Source: Sediminicoccus sp. KRV36 (GTDB lineage: Bacteria; Pseudomonadota; Alphaproteobacteria; Acetobacterales; Acetobacteraceae). Taken from it: a DNA stretch of 64,000 nt. Under the pieces are notes generated by a model that saw only the letters and a program-made list of their open reading frames with translations, did no database searches and was not told where the DNA came from. This document shows, piece after piece, positions 19,162-28,119 of this stretch. The stretch's first letter is position 1. The number at the start of each line of letters is the position of its first letter. The DNA lies in contig NZ_CP085081.1 of assembly GCF_023243115.1 (NCBI RefSeq), positions 682,001 to 746,000 on the forward strand. The letters are read 5' to 3'. The position numbers and the translations under genes are program-made.

Positions 19162-21099
19162 CTATCTGCCGCCGCGCGCGGCATCTTCATAGGCGCGGGC
19201 GAAGGCCTTGCCGAAGGCGCTGTCGAAATCATCCTCGAACTGGTCGGTCACCTGCTGGTGGAGCTTGCGATAGGCCTCCCACAGCTTCTTCTCCCGCGCG
19301 CCGGGCATGATCCCGCCGGCGGGGATTTCCGCCTCCAGCCCCGCCGGTGCGAGGCGCGCGAGCAGCGCCTTGGCGGCTGCCTGGGTGGCGGCGACGGTCG
19401 CCACCTGATGCGCCGTGAGGTCCTGCACCGTCTCGCGCAGGGCGGCGGGGCCATTGCCCTTGGGGCCGAGCAGGGCCAGCACCGCGGCCTCATCCGTCGC
19501 GGCGAATTTCACGGGGTTGTTGCCGGCCGCGCGCAGCATGGTCTGCTCGATGCGGAATTCGCGCTTCACATCCGCCCGGGCGATCAGCAGGCCGCGCATG
19601 CCGGCCACGGCGGCGCGCATGCTGGCGCCCACGGCGGCGAGGGCCGCGGCCGCATCCGTGCCGGGGATGGGCGGGCCGAGGCCGGCCGCTTCATGGATCA
19701 GCGCCAGCGCTGCGTGCAGGCCATCCGCCGAGCTGGCGGGGCTGGCCATGGGCGGCGGCGCGGCCGCCTGCGGCTGGGCGAGGGAGGGCGGCGGCACGGA
19801 GGGATAATTCGCCTCCGCGAAAGGGTCGGGCAGCGCGGAGCGGGAGACCAGCGTGGCGGCCGGCATGAGCGGCGGCGGCTCAGCGGCGGGCGGTGGCACG
19901 GGATGGGGCAGCTTCGCTGCGGGCGCAGTAGGCGCAGGCATGCCGAGATCGGCGAAGGGATCGGGCAGCCTGGCGGCGGGGGCAGCCGGGGCTGGCATGC
20001 CGAGATCGGCGAAGGGGTCTGGCAGCTTGGCGGTGGGGGCAGCCGGGGCTGGCATGCCGAGATCGGCGAAGGGGTCTGGCAGCTTGGCGGTGGGGGCAGC
20101 CGGGGCTGGCGTGCCGAGATCGGCGAAGGGATCGGGCAGCTTGGCGGCGGGGGCAGCCGGGGCTGGCATGCCGAGATCGGCGAAGGGGTCTGGCAGCTTG
20201 GCGGCGGGTGCGGCCGGGGCTGGCATGCCGAGATCGGCGAAGGGATCGGGCAGCTTGGCGGCGGGTGCGGCCGGGGCTGGCATGCCGAAATCGGCGAAGG
20301 GATCGGGCAGCTTGGCGGCGGGTGCGGCCGGGGCTGGCGTGCCGAGATCAGCGAAGGGATCTGGCAGCCTGGTGGCGGGCGCCGGCATGCCTGGATCGGT
20401 GAAGGGATCGGGGCGCCGCGCGCCGGATGGCGGTGCATCGGCAAAGGGATCGGGCAGATGGGCGAAAGGATCGGGTGCTGCGGGCGTGGGCTTCCCAGCA
20501 CCGGGCCCATCCCAATCCGAGGGCAGCAGATCCGGCATCATCGCGCGCGGCGGCGTGAACACGTCATTCGTGCTGGGCCGGTGGTCGGGCATGACCGGGC
20601 CCTGATCTTCCGGCGCGAAGGGATCGAAATCGGCGGGCAGCAACGGCGCATTGCCCTGGGGCGGGCCGCCGGCCGGGGACAGCCCCGGCAGCGGGGCCGA
20701 GAAGATGTCGGAGACGGGCGGCGGCGCCATCGGATCGGGGATGGCGTTGGCGGATTGCCAGCGGCCGCTGCCGTAGCTCGCCTCCTCCTCCACCCGGCAT
20801 TCGATCTCATAGGCGCCGAGGCGCAGCCGGTCGCCATCGCGCAGCACGCGCACCTGGTCCCGCCCCAGGGGTTCGCCCGCGCCATTGACGAAGGTGCCGT
20901 TGGTCGAGAGGTCCCGCACCTGCCAGGCGCCGGAGAGGAATTCCACCGCGCAATGCCGCTTGGACAGCACGCGGTCCGGGTCACGCAGGGCCCAGTCGCA
21001 TTCCGCGCCGCGGCCGAGCACATATTCGCCACCTGGCACGCGCCGTTGCTCGGGGACGGCTTGCTCCGGACAGCGCAGGACGGACAGCACCAGTGGCAT
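19162..21099 (-). CDS. tagH: TagH/Fha, FHA-domain T6SS protein with DPF repeats
   Basis: 645 residues. An N-terminal FHA domain (about 1-105) keeps the phosphothreonine-binding residues in GRGAECDW, VLSKRHCAVEF and LSTNGTFVNG. A disordered linker (about 110-460) is rich in Pro and DPF triplets, including eight 19-residue repeats of LPDPFADLGMPAPAAPAAK form. The C-terminal 175 residues (LALIHEAAGLGPPIPG to FDSAFGKAFARAYEDAARG) match the TagH C-terminal domain, with the ending YRKLHQQVTDQFEDDFDSAF highly typical. Fha proteins recognise phosphorylated T6SS partners in the TagE-PppA pathway. First gene after PAAR, separated by about 200 bp. Linker much longer than usual. Confidence 0.93.
   Translation of the reverse strand: MPLVLSVLRCPEQAVPEQRRVPGGEYVLGRGAECDWALRDPDRVLSKRHCAVEFLSGAWQVRDLSTNGTFVNGAGEPLGRDQVRVLRDGDRLRLGAYEIECRVEEEASYGSGRWQSANAIPDPMAPPPVSDIFSAPLPGLSPAGGPPQGNAPLLPADFDPFAPEDQGPVMPDHRPSTNDVFTPPRAMMPDLLPSDWDGPGAGKPTPAAPDPFAHLPDPFADAPPSGARRPDPFTDPGMPAPATRLPDPFADLGTPAPAAPAAKLPDPFADFGMPAPAAPAAKLPDPFADLGMPAPAAPAAKLPDPFADLGMPAPAAPAAKLPDPFADLGTPAPAAPTAKLPDPFADLGMPAPAAPTAKLPDPFADLGMPAPAAPAARLPDPFADLGMPAPTAPAAKLPHPVPPPAAEPPPLMPAATLVSRSALPDPFAEANYPSVPPPSLAQPQAAAPPPMASPASSADGLHAALALIHEAAGLGPPIPGTDAAAALAAVGASMRAAVAGMRGLLIARADVKREFRIEQTMLRAAGNNPVKFAATDEAAVLALLGPKGNGPAALRETVQDLTAHQVATVAATQAAAKALLARLAPAGLEAEIPAGGIMPGAREKKLWEAYRKLHQQVTDQFEDDFDSAFGKAFARAYEDAARGGR
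19912..20367 (-). repeat. Eight tandem 57-bp repeats in tagH
   Basis: Eight in-frame copies of a 57-bp unit encode LPDPFADLGMPAPAAPAAK with few changes (L/F at position 8, M/T at 10, A/T at 17, K/R at 19). The copies are close at the DNA level, so copy number may vary by recombination or slippage while the frame is kept. Degenerate DPF units flank the array on both sides. Confidence 0.92.
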
Positions 21100-21300
21100 G
21101 GGAGGCTCTTCTCACCCTTTTTTGTCCAAGGCTGCTGCCTTGCGATGTTCTGGACCATGTCCGGCTCGCAGCGGCTCGGCGAGCCCGGTCCGTCAATCTG
21201 CTTCGTGCGTCCCGGCCGGATCAGCCGCCTTGGTTTGAACCGGTGAGGCCCTAGTAGGGGGGCCGCGCCACCGCCGCGTCAAGCGCCGCGACATGCCGCT

Positions 21301-21612
21301 TCACCCGCCGATGATCACCGTCGGAAAGCCGGTCGAGATCATGCCGCCATGCATCGTCATATCGCCGATCCGGGCGGCCGGCATATTGCCGACAATGACG
21401 GTCATGCTGCCCTTGACGATCATGTTGGGCGGCACCGGTACGGCGCAAAGGCATGTATCGGTGACGCGGGCCTGCGGCATCTTCCCGGTGATGACCGTGG
21501 GAAACCCCGTGAGGATCGGCCCACCCACATGCGGGATGGGGATGGGGCTCGGCGGGACCGGCGTGGCCAGGGGGCACATCTGCATGTCGGAAATGCGGGC
21601 GGCGGGTGGCAT
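21301..21612 (-). CDS. PAAR-domain spike-tip protein
   Basis: 103 residues, a full PAAR protein: MPPAARISDMQMCP opens the domain, and PHVGGPILTGFPTVITG and its echo MHGGMISTGFPTVIIGG form two related halves. PAAR proteins cap the VgrG trimer and sharpen the spike, coordinating a metal through His/Cys residues; candidates here are the Cys in DTCLC and the conserved His residues. No toxin domain is attached. The start is 2 bp after the preceding gene ends, so it belongs to a vgrG cassette. A 200-bp gap before tagH (21100-21300) shows no clear terminator. Confidence 0.93.
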   Translation of the reverse strand: MPPAARISDMQMCPLATPVPPSPIPIPHVGGPILTGFPTVITGKMPQARVTDTCLCAVPVPPNMIVKGSMTVIVGNMPAARIGDMTMHGGMISTGFPTVIIGG

Positions 21613-21614
21613 GT

Positions 21615-22217
21615 TCAGCCCTCCTCGGGCGGGATGCGCCCCGCGCCGCCACCGGCGATATCGCGTGCGGAGGCGACGAAGCGGATGAAGCGCGCGGGCG
21701 CGCGCTCGGGCGTGTGGCGCATCGCGGCCATCATGATGGCGCCGACCACGGCAACCCCGGTGAGATGCTCGGCCGGCAGCACTTCCGGCTGCCCCTCGGC
21801 CGACATGTTGCCGCCCGACCAGAAGGCCCCCACGGCGGCCCAGGATTCCGCGCTGCGAAAGCCGCCCTTCTGGGCCACTTCCATCGTGCCCCGGCGCGAG
21901 GCCTCGTCAGGGCGGCGCACCCAGAGTTCGGCGGCGGTCAGCGCCTCCGCATCGAGGGGGTTGGGCGTCAGCGCGGGCACGGCGCGGGCGCACATGCAGG
22001 CCCACCAGACCGCCTCGCGCTTCGGCAGGGCATGGGCGATGAGGCGCAGCGCATCGGGCGCGCGATCCGCGGCGAGCAGCGCCTCCAGCCCCTTCGCCGC
22101 ATCGGCCAGGGATGCGAGCTGCGCCGCCGTGGGCGCATCCAGCTCCAGGAAGGGCAGGATGGCTTCGATCGGTCGTGCGAGCTTGTTCGGGCTCTGCCGG
22201 TCGGGGGGCGCGCTCAT
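21615..22217 (-). CDS. T6SS cassette protein of unknown function (DUF6931-like)
   Basis: The 200-residue product lies directly between vgrG and PAAR, with 1-2 bp to each neighbour, so it is made together with them. It is alpha-helical and Ala/Trp-rich (LIAHALPKREAVWWACMCARAV), with no signal peptide and no long membrane segment. The later part (VEVAQKGGFRSAESWAAVGAFWSGGNM-like region) alternates small and aromatic residues. I recall similar proteins as DUF6931, found in alphaproteobacterial vgrG loci, but I cannot verify this here. It could be an adaptor loading PAAR on VgrG, or an effector. No catalytic motif was seen. Confidence 0.75.
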   Translation of the reverse strand: MSAPPDRQSPNKLARPIEAILPFLELDAPTAAQLASLADAAKGLEALLAADRAPDALRLIAHALPKREAVWWACMCARAVPALTPNPLDAEALTAAELWVRRPDEASRRGTMEVAQKGGFRSAESWAAVGAFWSGGNMSAEGQPEVLPAEHLTGVAVVGAIMMAAMRHTPERAPARFIRFVASARDIAGGGAGRIPPEEG

Positions 22218-22218
22218 G

Positions 22219-24135
22219 TCAGTTGATCAGCACCAGGCCGCCCTTGACCGTCATGATCGCGTCCGCCTTGTGCGTTGCCAGCAGCCCCTGGGTGTTGAGC
22301 GCCAGCGTGGCCTTCACGTCGATCTGCAGGGATTCGATGCTGATGCTGGTCGGCGTCATATGGATCTTGCTCATGCCGACCTTCAGCGTGATGGACTGCA
22401 TCGCCTCGATCTCGATCTTGCCGAGCGAGGCCTTGGTGGTGATGTTCCCCATCTTCACCAGCGTATCCATGTTCCCCATCTTCACGGTCAGGCTCTCATT
22501 GCCCTGGGTCACGGTCGCCGTGCGGTCGAGCTTGGTGGTCTCGGTGTGCTTGCCGTCCACCACCTCGGTGCGATGGCGCTTCACCGTCTCGGTGCGGTCA
22601 TTCTTGATGAGAAGGGTCATGTCCTTCTCGGCCTGGATGTTGATCTCCTCCGAGCCCTTCTTGTCCTCGAAGCGCAGCTCGTTGAAGTTGGCAGCACCGC
22701 CACCCTTGCTCGATTTCGTCTTGATGCCCGATTGCGTCTTGTTGGCGGGCAGCGCGTAGATCGGCTTCTGCTCGGCGTTGTAGACGCTGCCGATGGCCAC
22801 CGGCCGGTCGGGATCGCCATCCACGAAGGCGATCAGCACTTCGTCACCGATGCGCGGCAAGGTCCAGGAACCGCCCCATTTACCCGAAAAACTCTGCGCC
22901 ACGCGCACCCAGCAGGAGGATGTGTCGTCCCGCTTGCCGGCGCGGTCCCAGAGGAAATGCACCTTCACGCGGCCATACTCGTCGCAGTGGATTTCCTCAC
23001 CCGCGGGGCCGGTGACGATGGCCGAATGCACGCCCAGCATGGGCGGGCGCGGGCGCGGCGCCACGGGGCGCCAGGGCCGATCCGCCGCGATCAGCACCAG
23101 CGCGTTACTGTAGCCCGACGTGCCGCCCCCCGCGAGATGCGTCTCGTCAAAAGCCTCATGCGTGGCGGAGGTGACGAGCCAGGTCACGGCCTGCGTCGCA
23201 TCCAGGCCGGGCTTCACCTTCAGCCGGCCGCCCGCGAAAATGCCGGGATCATTGCCGCTCGCCATGGCGCGATCCGCCCCGGCTTCGAACCCCTCCATCC
23301 CGAGCTTGGAGAGATCGCCCTCGGGCCGCACGCCCTGGCCCGATGGCCAGCGGAACACCTCGAAACTCGCGGCATTGGGCGTGCCCAGGATGGTTCCGGC
23401 CTGCTTCTTGAGCAGGGAGCTGGGCTTCAGCCCGTCATAATCCTCGGCCACGACCTTGCCGGGTTGCAGGGCCGAAACGGGGCGCCATTGCGTCAGCGCG
23501 CCATGCATGTCCGGATCGCGCCGCACCACCTGCGGATCCCCCGGGACCAGCGGATAATCGGCATTGGCGCCGCACACCACGAGCGTATGGTCGCTCTTCT
23601 GATGCTCGAAGAAATACCCGCAGCCCATCTCATCCATCAGGCGCTGCACGAAATCGAGGTCGCTCTCGTTGAACTGGACGCAATAGGTGCGGTTCTGCGT
23701 CGGCACGGAACCACCCCAGCGCACCGGCGCCACATCATGCTCGCCGAAAATCGTGCTGGCGATGTCCTTGCCGGATTTCTCCTGGAAGATCCGGCAATCG
23801 CCGGTGCGGGACAATTGCCACAGCCGGGGCACCGCCTCGATCCGATAGGCCGCAAGGCCGCGGCCATAGGGCCCCAGCCGCGAGAAGCTGCGCACGATGC
23901 CGTGGAAATAGCGGGCCTCGGTGTGGCCGACCTTGACCGAGCAGGTGATGGCCTTGCCGATCAGCGCGCTGGCTTCAAGATCGAGCTTGTCGGTGATCAC
24001 CTCCGCCGCCAGCGCGAAGGGCTGGCCGATCTCCTCGCGCACGGAGAGGCGGCGCAGCGTCAGCGCGTTTGGGCCCAGCGGAGAGGTGATCTCCAGCAGC
24101 CGTTCATGCTGAGTCAGGTTCAACTCACCGCTCAA
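22219..24135 (-). CDS. vgrG: VgrG (TssI), T6SS spike protein
   Basis: 638 residues. The gp27-like part starts around residue 1 (ITSPLGPNALTLRRLSVREEIGQPF), followed by a gp5 OB-fold (VTGPAGEEIHCDEYGRVKVHFLWDR; WVRVAQSFSGKWGG) and a C-terminal beta-helix needle of VK-rich repeats (about 510-638) that ends without a toxin extension. The start codon is TTG (24135-24133): a stop lies eight codons upstream, no ATG exists between, and GAGGAA sits 7-8 nt before it. TTG may limit expression. It is the first gene of the vgrG-unknown-PAAR cassette and is 69 bp downstream of the caspase gene. Confidence 0.95.
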   Translation of the reverse strand: MSGELNLTQHERLLEITSPLGPNALTLRRLSVREEIGQPFALAAEVITDKLDLEASALIGKAITCSVKVGHTEARYFHGIVRSFSRLGPYGRGLAAYRIEAVPRLWQLSRTGDCRIFQEKSGKDIASTIFGEHDVAPVRWGGSVPTQNRTYCVQFNESDLDFVQRLMDEMGCGYFFEHQKSDHTLVVCGANADYPLVPGDPQVVRRDPDMHGALTQWRPVSALQPGKVVAEDYDGLKPSSLLKKQAGTILGTPNAASFEVFRWPSGQGVRPEGDLSKLGMEGFEAGADRAMASGNDPGIFAGGRLKVKPGLDATQAVTWLVTSATHEAFDETHLAGGGTSGYSNALVLIAADRPWRPVAPRPRPPMLGVHSAIVTGPAGEEIHCDEYGRVKVHFLWDRAGKRDDTSSCWVRVAQSFSGKWGGSWTLPRIGDEVLIAFVDGDPDRPVAIGSVYNAEQKPIYALPANKTQSGIKTKSSKGGGAANFNELRFEDKKGSEEINIQAEKDMTLLIKNDRTETVKRHRTEVVDGKHTETTKLDRTATVTQGNESLTVKMGNMDTLVKMGNITTKASLGKIEIEAMQSITLKVGMSKIHMTPTSISIESLQIDVKATLALNTQGLLATHKADAIMTVKGGLVLIN

Positions 24136-24204
24136 GACCGTTCCTCGCTGGGCATCTCAAAACCATAGACCCATGGTGGTCGCTTCGGGAAGCAGCGACT
24201 TGGC

Positions 24205-27108
24205 CTAGCGCGCCACGGCGCCCAGCGGGAAGGAGCGCAACTCCCGCTGCGCCGTGCGAAACACCGCATCCTGCCGATGCTGCTTCTCGGCCGCGAGCTG
24301 CGGCACGCGGCGCGTCACCCATTCGCCCAGCGCCAGGGCGGAGACGCGGCCCTCGCCATCCATCGCGGCGCGTCCGCCCATCCCTTCGCGGATCGCGAAG
24401 GCAAAGACGCCATTGCGTTCATCGTAGGAATCCAGCGCCTCCTGTACGGAGGAACTGGCGGCGAGCAGGAAGCGCCCCGTCTCGTTGCCCAGTGCCGCCA
24501 GGCTATCGATCGTCACCTGGCCGGCGTGGCAGGTATCAATGAACAGAAACCCGTCCCGCGCGCGGATGCGGGCCAGGGCCGAGACCAGCGTGCCCTCATC
24601 CAGCGCCATGCGATGGATCGCGGCCCAGTTGCTGGTATCGGCGATCTCATGCGGCAGGAACAGGAAGCGGCGGTCATTCTCCGACCGCACGCCATGGCCC
24701 GCGAGATAGAGCACGAAGGTATCCTCGGGCCGGGCGATCTGCGCCGCGTTGTTCAGCGCGTTGAGGATATTGGCGCGCGTCGCCTCGCGGTTGGTGAGCA
24801 GCGTCGGGATCACCTCGCGGAAGATGCCCCCGGCGCGCTGGCGCAGCGTCTCCACCACCGTGCGCGCATCCGCGACGGCGAAGCGCAGGTTGAGGTCGCG
24901 CTGCACATATTCATCCACGCCCACCGCGACGATGATCAGCCGCCCCGCCCCCGCCGGTGGCGCCGCCTGGCCGGCGCGGCGCAATTCCAGCGCCGGTGCC
25001 TCCGCGAAAAGGCCCTGATCCTCGGCATAGAGCCGCGCCGCCACGCGGTTGGGCCCCGGATCGAGCGGGACTTCCACCGCGTTCTGCCCCGCCACGGCCA
25101 CGCTGCGCAGCGCGATCCGGTCATTCACCATGACATCGAGCGGGCCGAGGCCCATGCCGCGATCGGCCGTGGTCAGCGTCAGGCGCAGTGCGGTGGCGCC
25201 CGCGGGCAATTCGCCGCCACCCCACGGCACGGGCGTGCATTCGGCCTCCACCACCGCGCAGGCCGAGCCGGCGGCGAGGCTCGGCAGGCGGCCGATGCGG
25301 GCGCGCACATCGCCCAGTTCATTCATGCGCGTCTGGGCCAGGGCATTGTCCCCGCGCAACCGCGCCCGCAGCGCGGCCGGCGCGTAGAGCGCGCGATAGG
25401 CCTGCTGGAAACTTGCCCATTCGGGGGTCTGCGCGCGGCCATTGTTCAGATGCACGCCCACCAGCTCCTGCCCGCCGGCGGGGGCGTGGTCGAACAGCCC
25501 TTCCGGCGTGAAGGCCGCCCAGCGCCGCCCATCCGCCTGGACAAACAGCGCGCCGCGTTCGACCAGCCGCGTCGTCACATCGAACCAGCGTATCGTGCCG
25601 TCGCCCAGTGCCGCGACCGCAACCCCCTGGACCGCGACCACCCCCCAGACGGTCCCGGGCAGGGCGCGTTCATCCAGCACGCGGCCATTGCGGTCATAGA
25701 GGCGCAGATGCGTGTCGGTGCCGATCAGGAAGCTCTCATCGCCCGGCAGGATCGCGAGGCTGCGGCTGAACTCGCCCTCATTCATCCGCAGCGGCTGGCC
25801 ATTGAGGCGCGGGCGATCGCGATTCTGCCAATCGGTGACAGTGAGGCGCGGCGAGGCCTGGCGCGCCCCCTGCATCGCTTCGCCCTCGCCCGGGGCAAGC
25901 TGGCCGGCCTGGGCGTCGAACAGCAAGGCGGGTGCGCCCTGCCGCAGCCGGAAGCGCACGCGCTGGCCGTCGGCGCTGACGGTCAGCGCGGCCCCGGTGT
26001 TGCGGAAATCCCCGCCCGGCGGGCTCGGCGGTTGCGCCAGCGTGCCATCGCCAGCGAGCCGCCCCCAGCCCGGATCGGCCGCGGCGAAGGCAAGCCCCCC
26101 CCCCGGCAACGGCAGCAGATGGGCGATCGCATCGCGTGCTACGGCGAGGTCCCGCGCGGGGCCGATGCCGAAATCGCTCCAGCGGCGGATGATGAAGTTC
26201 AGCCCGCCCGGCGCGGCCTGCGCGGTCCGCGCATAGCCCGCGGCATGGAGCTGCACGCCGCCGCGCCCGTCACTCGCCCAGGCCACGGCGGGCAGCCCCT
26301 CGCCACTGAGGCCCGTCACATCGGGGACCAGGATGCTGCGCAGATCACTGGCGAGCAGGATTTCCACCCGCAGGCGATCCTCGAAGCCTACGGCGAGCAG
26401 CGCGCCATCCGGTGACCAGGCAATGCCATAGGGCCTGGCGCCGGCCAGCGGCACGCGTTCGGCCACGCGGCGGCCGCTGGGGTCATAGATGCGCAGGCGC
26501 CCGTCGCCGGAACTGGCGGCCAGCCGGCCGGTGGCGTCGAAGGCGACCATCCGCGCCGCGCCCTGCCAGCCGGCATTATCCTCGGCCAGCTGGCGGCCGT
26601 TGCGGGCGTCCCAGATGCGGATGCCGGCGCGGCCACCCAGGGCGGCCGCGAGCTTCGTGCCATCGGCCGAGACCGCCAGGTGCTGGATCGGCGCGGGCTG
26701 GTTGGGCAGCCTGGCGACGAGCCGGCCGCTGGCCGTGTCGAACACATAGATGGCGAAGCTGCGCTCCCAGGCGCGGCCGGTATGGCCGGCGGCGAAGGCG
26801 CGCGTGCCGTCGGGGCTGAGCGCCACGGCGTAAAGCTCGCCCTCCGGTCCATCGCCGATGGGCGGGCGCAGCACACCGAGTGCGGTGCCCTCGGGCAGCG
26901 CCCAGAGCCGCAGCGTCTTGTCATCCGAGACGGAGGCAAGGATCTGCCCTGCGGCATCGGTGGCGAGGCGCGAGACCGGCGCGGTATGCGCCTGCGCCTC
27001 GACGCGCAGGATGGGCGCCTGGGGTGGTTCCTGCGCCCCGGCCGGCCCCAGGGCTGCCGCGGCGCCGCACGCCGCGGCCAGCAGCCAGGCCAGCCCGAAG
27101 GGGCGCAT
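24205..27108 (-). CDS. Exported WD40-repeat caspase-family protein
   Basis: 967 residues. A Sec signal peptide (about 1-25, ending PAGAQ) implies periplasmic or secreted location. WD40-like blades cover about 35-540 (for example VSRLATDAAGQILASVSDDKTLRLW). A caspase-like C14 peptidase domain covers about 720-967, with predicted catalytic His805 in YLAGHGVRSENDRRF and Cys860 in FLFIDTCHAGQ, both intact. Bacterial WD40-caspases are known but usually cytoplasmic; export is unusual. Gene order lipoprotein, caspase, vgrG, with a 4-bp gap on the upstream side, suggests an operon leading into the T6SS. The substrate is unknown. It may be a regulator, a periplasmic defence protein or unrelated to secretion. 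Confidence 0.85.
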   Translation of the reverse strand: MRPFGLAWLLAAACGAAAALGPAGAQEPPQAPILRVEAQAHTAPVSRLATDAAGQILASVSDDKTLRLWALPEGTALGVLRPPIGDGPEGELYAVALSPDGTRAFAAGHTGRAWERSFAIYVFDTASGRLVARLPNQPAPIQHLAVSADGTKLAAALGGRAGIRIWDARNGRQLAEDNAGWQGAARMVAFDATGRLAASSGDGRLRIYDPSGRRVAERVPLAGARPYGIAWSPDGALLAVGFEDRLRVEILLASDLRSILVPDVTGLSGEGLPAVAWASDGRGGVQLHAAGYARTAQAAPGGLNFIIRRWSDFGIGPARDLAVARDAIAHLLPLPGGGLAFAAADPGWGRLAGDGTLAQPPSPPGGDFRNTGAALTVSADGQRVRFRLRQGAPALLFDAQAGQLAPGEGEAMQGARQASPRLTVTDWQNRDRPRLNGQPLRMNEGEFSRSLAILPGDESFLIGTDTHLRLYDRNGRVLDERALPGTVWGVVAVQGVAVAALGDGTIRWFDVTTRLVERGALFVQADGRRWAAFTPEGLFDHAPAGGQELVGVHLNNGRAQTPEWASFQQAYRALYAPAALRARLRGDNALAQTRMNELGDVRARIGRLPSLAAGSACAVVEAECTPVPWGGGELPAGATALRLTLTTADRGMGLGPLDVMVNDRIALRSVAVAGQNAVEVPLDPGPNRVAARLYAEDQGLFAEAPALELRRAGQAAPPAGAGRLIIVAVGVDEYVQRDLNLRFAVADARTVVETLRQRAGGIFREVIPTLLTNREATRANILNALNNAAQIARPEDTFVLYLAGHGVRSENDRRFLFLPHEIADTSNWAAIHRMALDEGTLVSALARIRARDGFLFIDTCHAGQVTIDSLAALGNETGRFLLAASSSVQEALDSYDERNGVFAFAIREGMGGRAAMDGEGRVSALALGEWVTRRVPQLAAEKQHRQDAVFRTAQRELRSFPLGAVAR

Positions 27109-27112
27109 CAGC

Positions 27113-28117
27113 TCAACTCGTCAGCTCGAAGCCACCGCCGGCCTGGGCCAGCCGCTCGGCATTGCTCACGCTCTCGGCGAAATTCTCGCGCCGGGAGATG
27201 TTGGTGGCGGCGAGGGAGCGCACATCGCCGGTCGCGGCCGCCTGCTGGCTCGGGTCTGGTGCCGCGCGCTGCGGCGGGAAGGCATCTGCCGGGGCATAGC
27301 CGCGCACGCCGGAGGCCGTCTCCACCACGACGGAGCCGGCCGGGCCGGGCCGCACCGCCACGACTTCGCGCGCATTCACCGTGCCGATCCGGGCGCTGTC
27401 CGGGCTGGGCGAGAATTTCACCTCGATGTTGCGGCGCGGTGCCACGCGCACCGGGGCGGGGCGATAGGCGGCCGTCTGGATGGCGGCCTTGCCGCCGGGG
27501 ATGGCGCTGTCGATCGCCGTGTCGAATTCAGTGCCGCGCGCGCCGATGCGGCCATTGATGCTTTGCGCCAGCGCCAGGTCGGCCTGGAAACGGCCACGGA
27601 TCTCGGTCATCTGCGCCTGGGCGGTCGCGCGGTCCATCCGGCCGCTGCGCACCAGGTCCCGCACCCGCTCGGCCGTGCGCAGGCGGCAATCCATCAGGTT
27701 GTTGAAGGCGATCTGCGTGCGGTCCAGCTGGGCATTCTCGCGGCTGAGGTCAGTGCTCATCTGCTGGTAGAGGGCGCGCTGATCCGATGCCTGGCGCTGC
27801 AACGCCGCGTAATAGCCCACCGCCGCGCCGCCCGCGCCGCCCACCGCCGCGCCGATCAGGGCCCCCTGCCAACGGCCGGAGGCGAGGCCACCGATCAGCG
27901 CGCCGCTGACGGCGCCGATGGCAGCACCCTGGAGGATCTGCTCGCCATAGAAATCGCCGGTGCTGTCGAGGGCGAGCAATTGGGGCCGGCAGGCATCCCG
28001 CCCGTCATCCGGGCCGATGCGTCCGGCCTGGGTGGTGACGCAGCCGGCCAGCATGAGGGCTGCCGCCAGCGCGGCCGTCGCGCGATGCAAGGATGAGCGT
28101 TCCACGAGACGAGCCAT
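27113..28117 (-). CDS. Glycine-zipper, SH3-like lipoprotein
   Basis: 334 residues. The N-terminus is a lipoprotein signal with a lipobox LAGC (Cys about residue 26), so it is probably anchored in the outer or inner membrane. A glycine-zipper/alanine-rich hydrophobic stretch follows (GAAIGAVSGALIGG, then GAAVGGAGGAAVGYY), next a helical coiled-coil-like region (about 115-200), and a C-terminal SH3-like fold with VNAREVVAVRPGPAGSVVVETASG. Homology to a specific family is not claimed. It is 4 bp upstream of the WD40-caspase gene, so the two are likely one system. The left arm of an inverted repeat covers its ribosome site (GGGGAAAA). Confidence 0.8.
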   Translation of the reverse strand: MARLVERSSLHRATAALAAALMLAGCVTTQAGRIGPDDGRDACRPQLLALDSTGDFYGEQILQGAAIGAVSGALIGGLASGRWQGALIGAAVGGAGGAAVGYYAALQRQASDQRALYQQMSTDLSRENAQLDRTQIAFNNLMDCRLRTAERVRDLVRSGRMDRATAQAQMTEIRGRFQADLALAQSINGRIGARGTEFDTAIDSAIPGGKAAIQTAAYRPAPVRVAPRRNIEVKFSPSPDSARIGTVNAREVVAVRPGPAGSVVVETASGVRGYAPADAFPPQRAAPDPSQQAAATGDVRSLAATNISRRENFAESVSNAERLAQAGGGFELTS

Positions 28118-28119
28118 GC

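Noticed and set aside
19912..20367. CRISPR-like array
   Set aside because: The 57-bp units have no unique spacers and are in frame within tagH.
21119..21145. Terminator from the TTTTTT run and CAAGG/CCTTG hairpin
   Set aside because: The T run precedes the hairpin on the plus strand and becomes an A run after it on the minus strand, so it fits a terminator on neither.
21349..24168. 939-codon open frame opposite vgrG/PAAR
   Set aside because: Antisense shadow; spans three coupled genes on the other strand.
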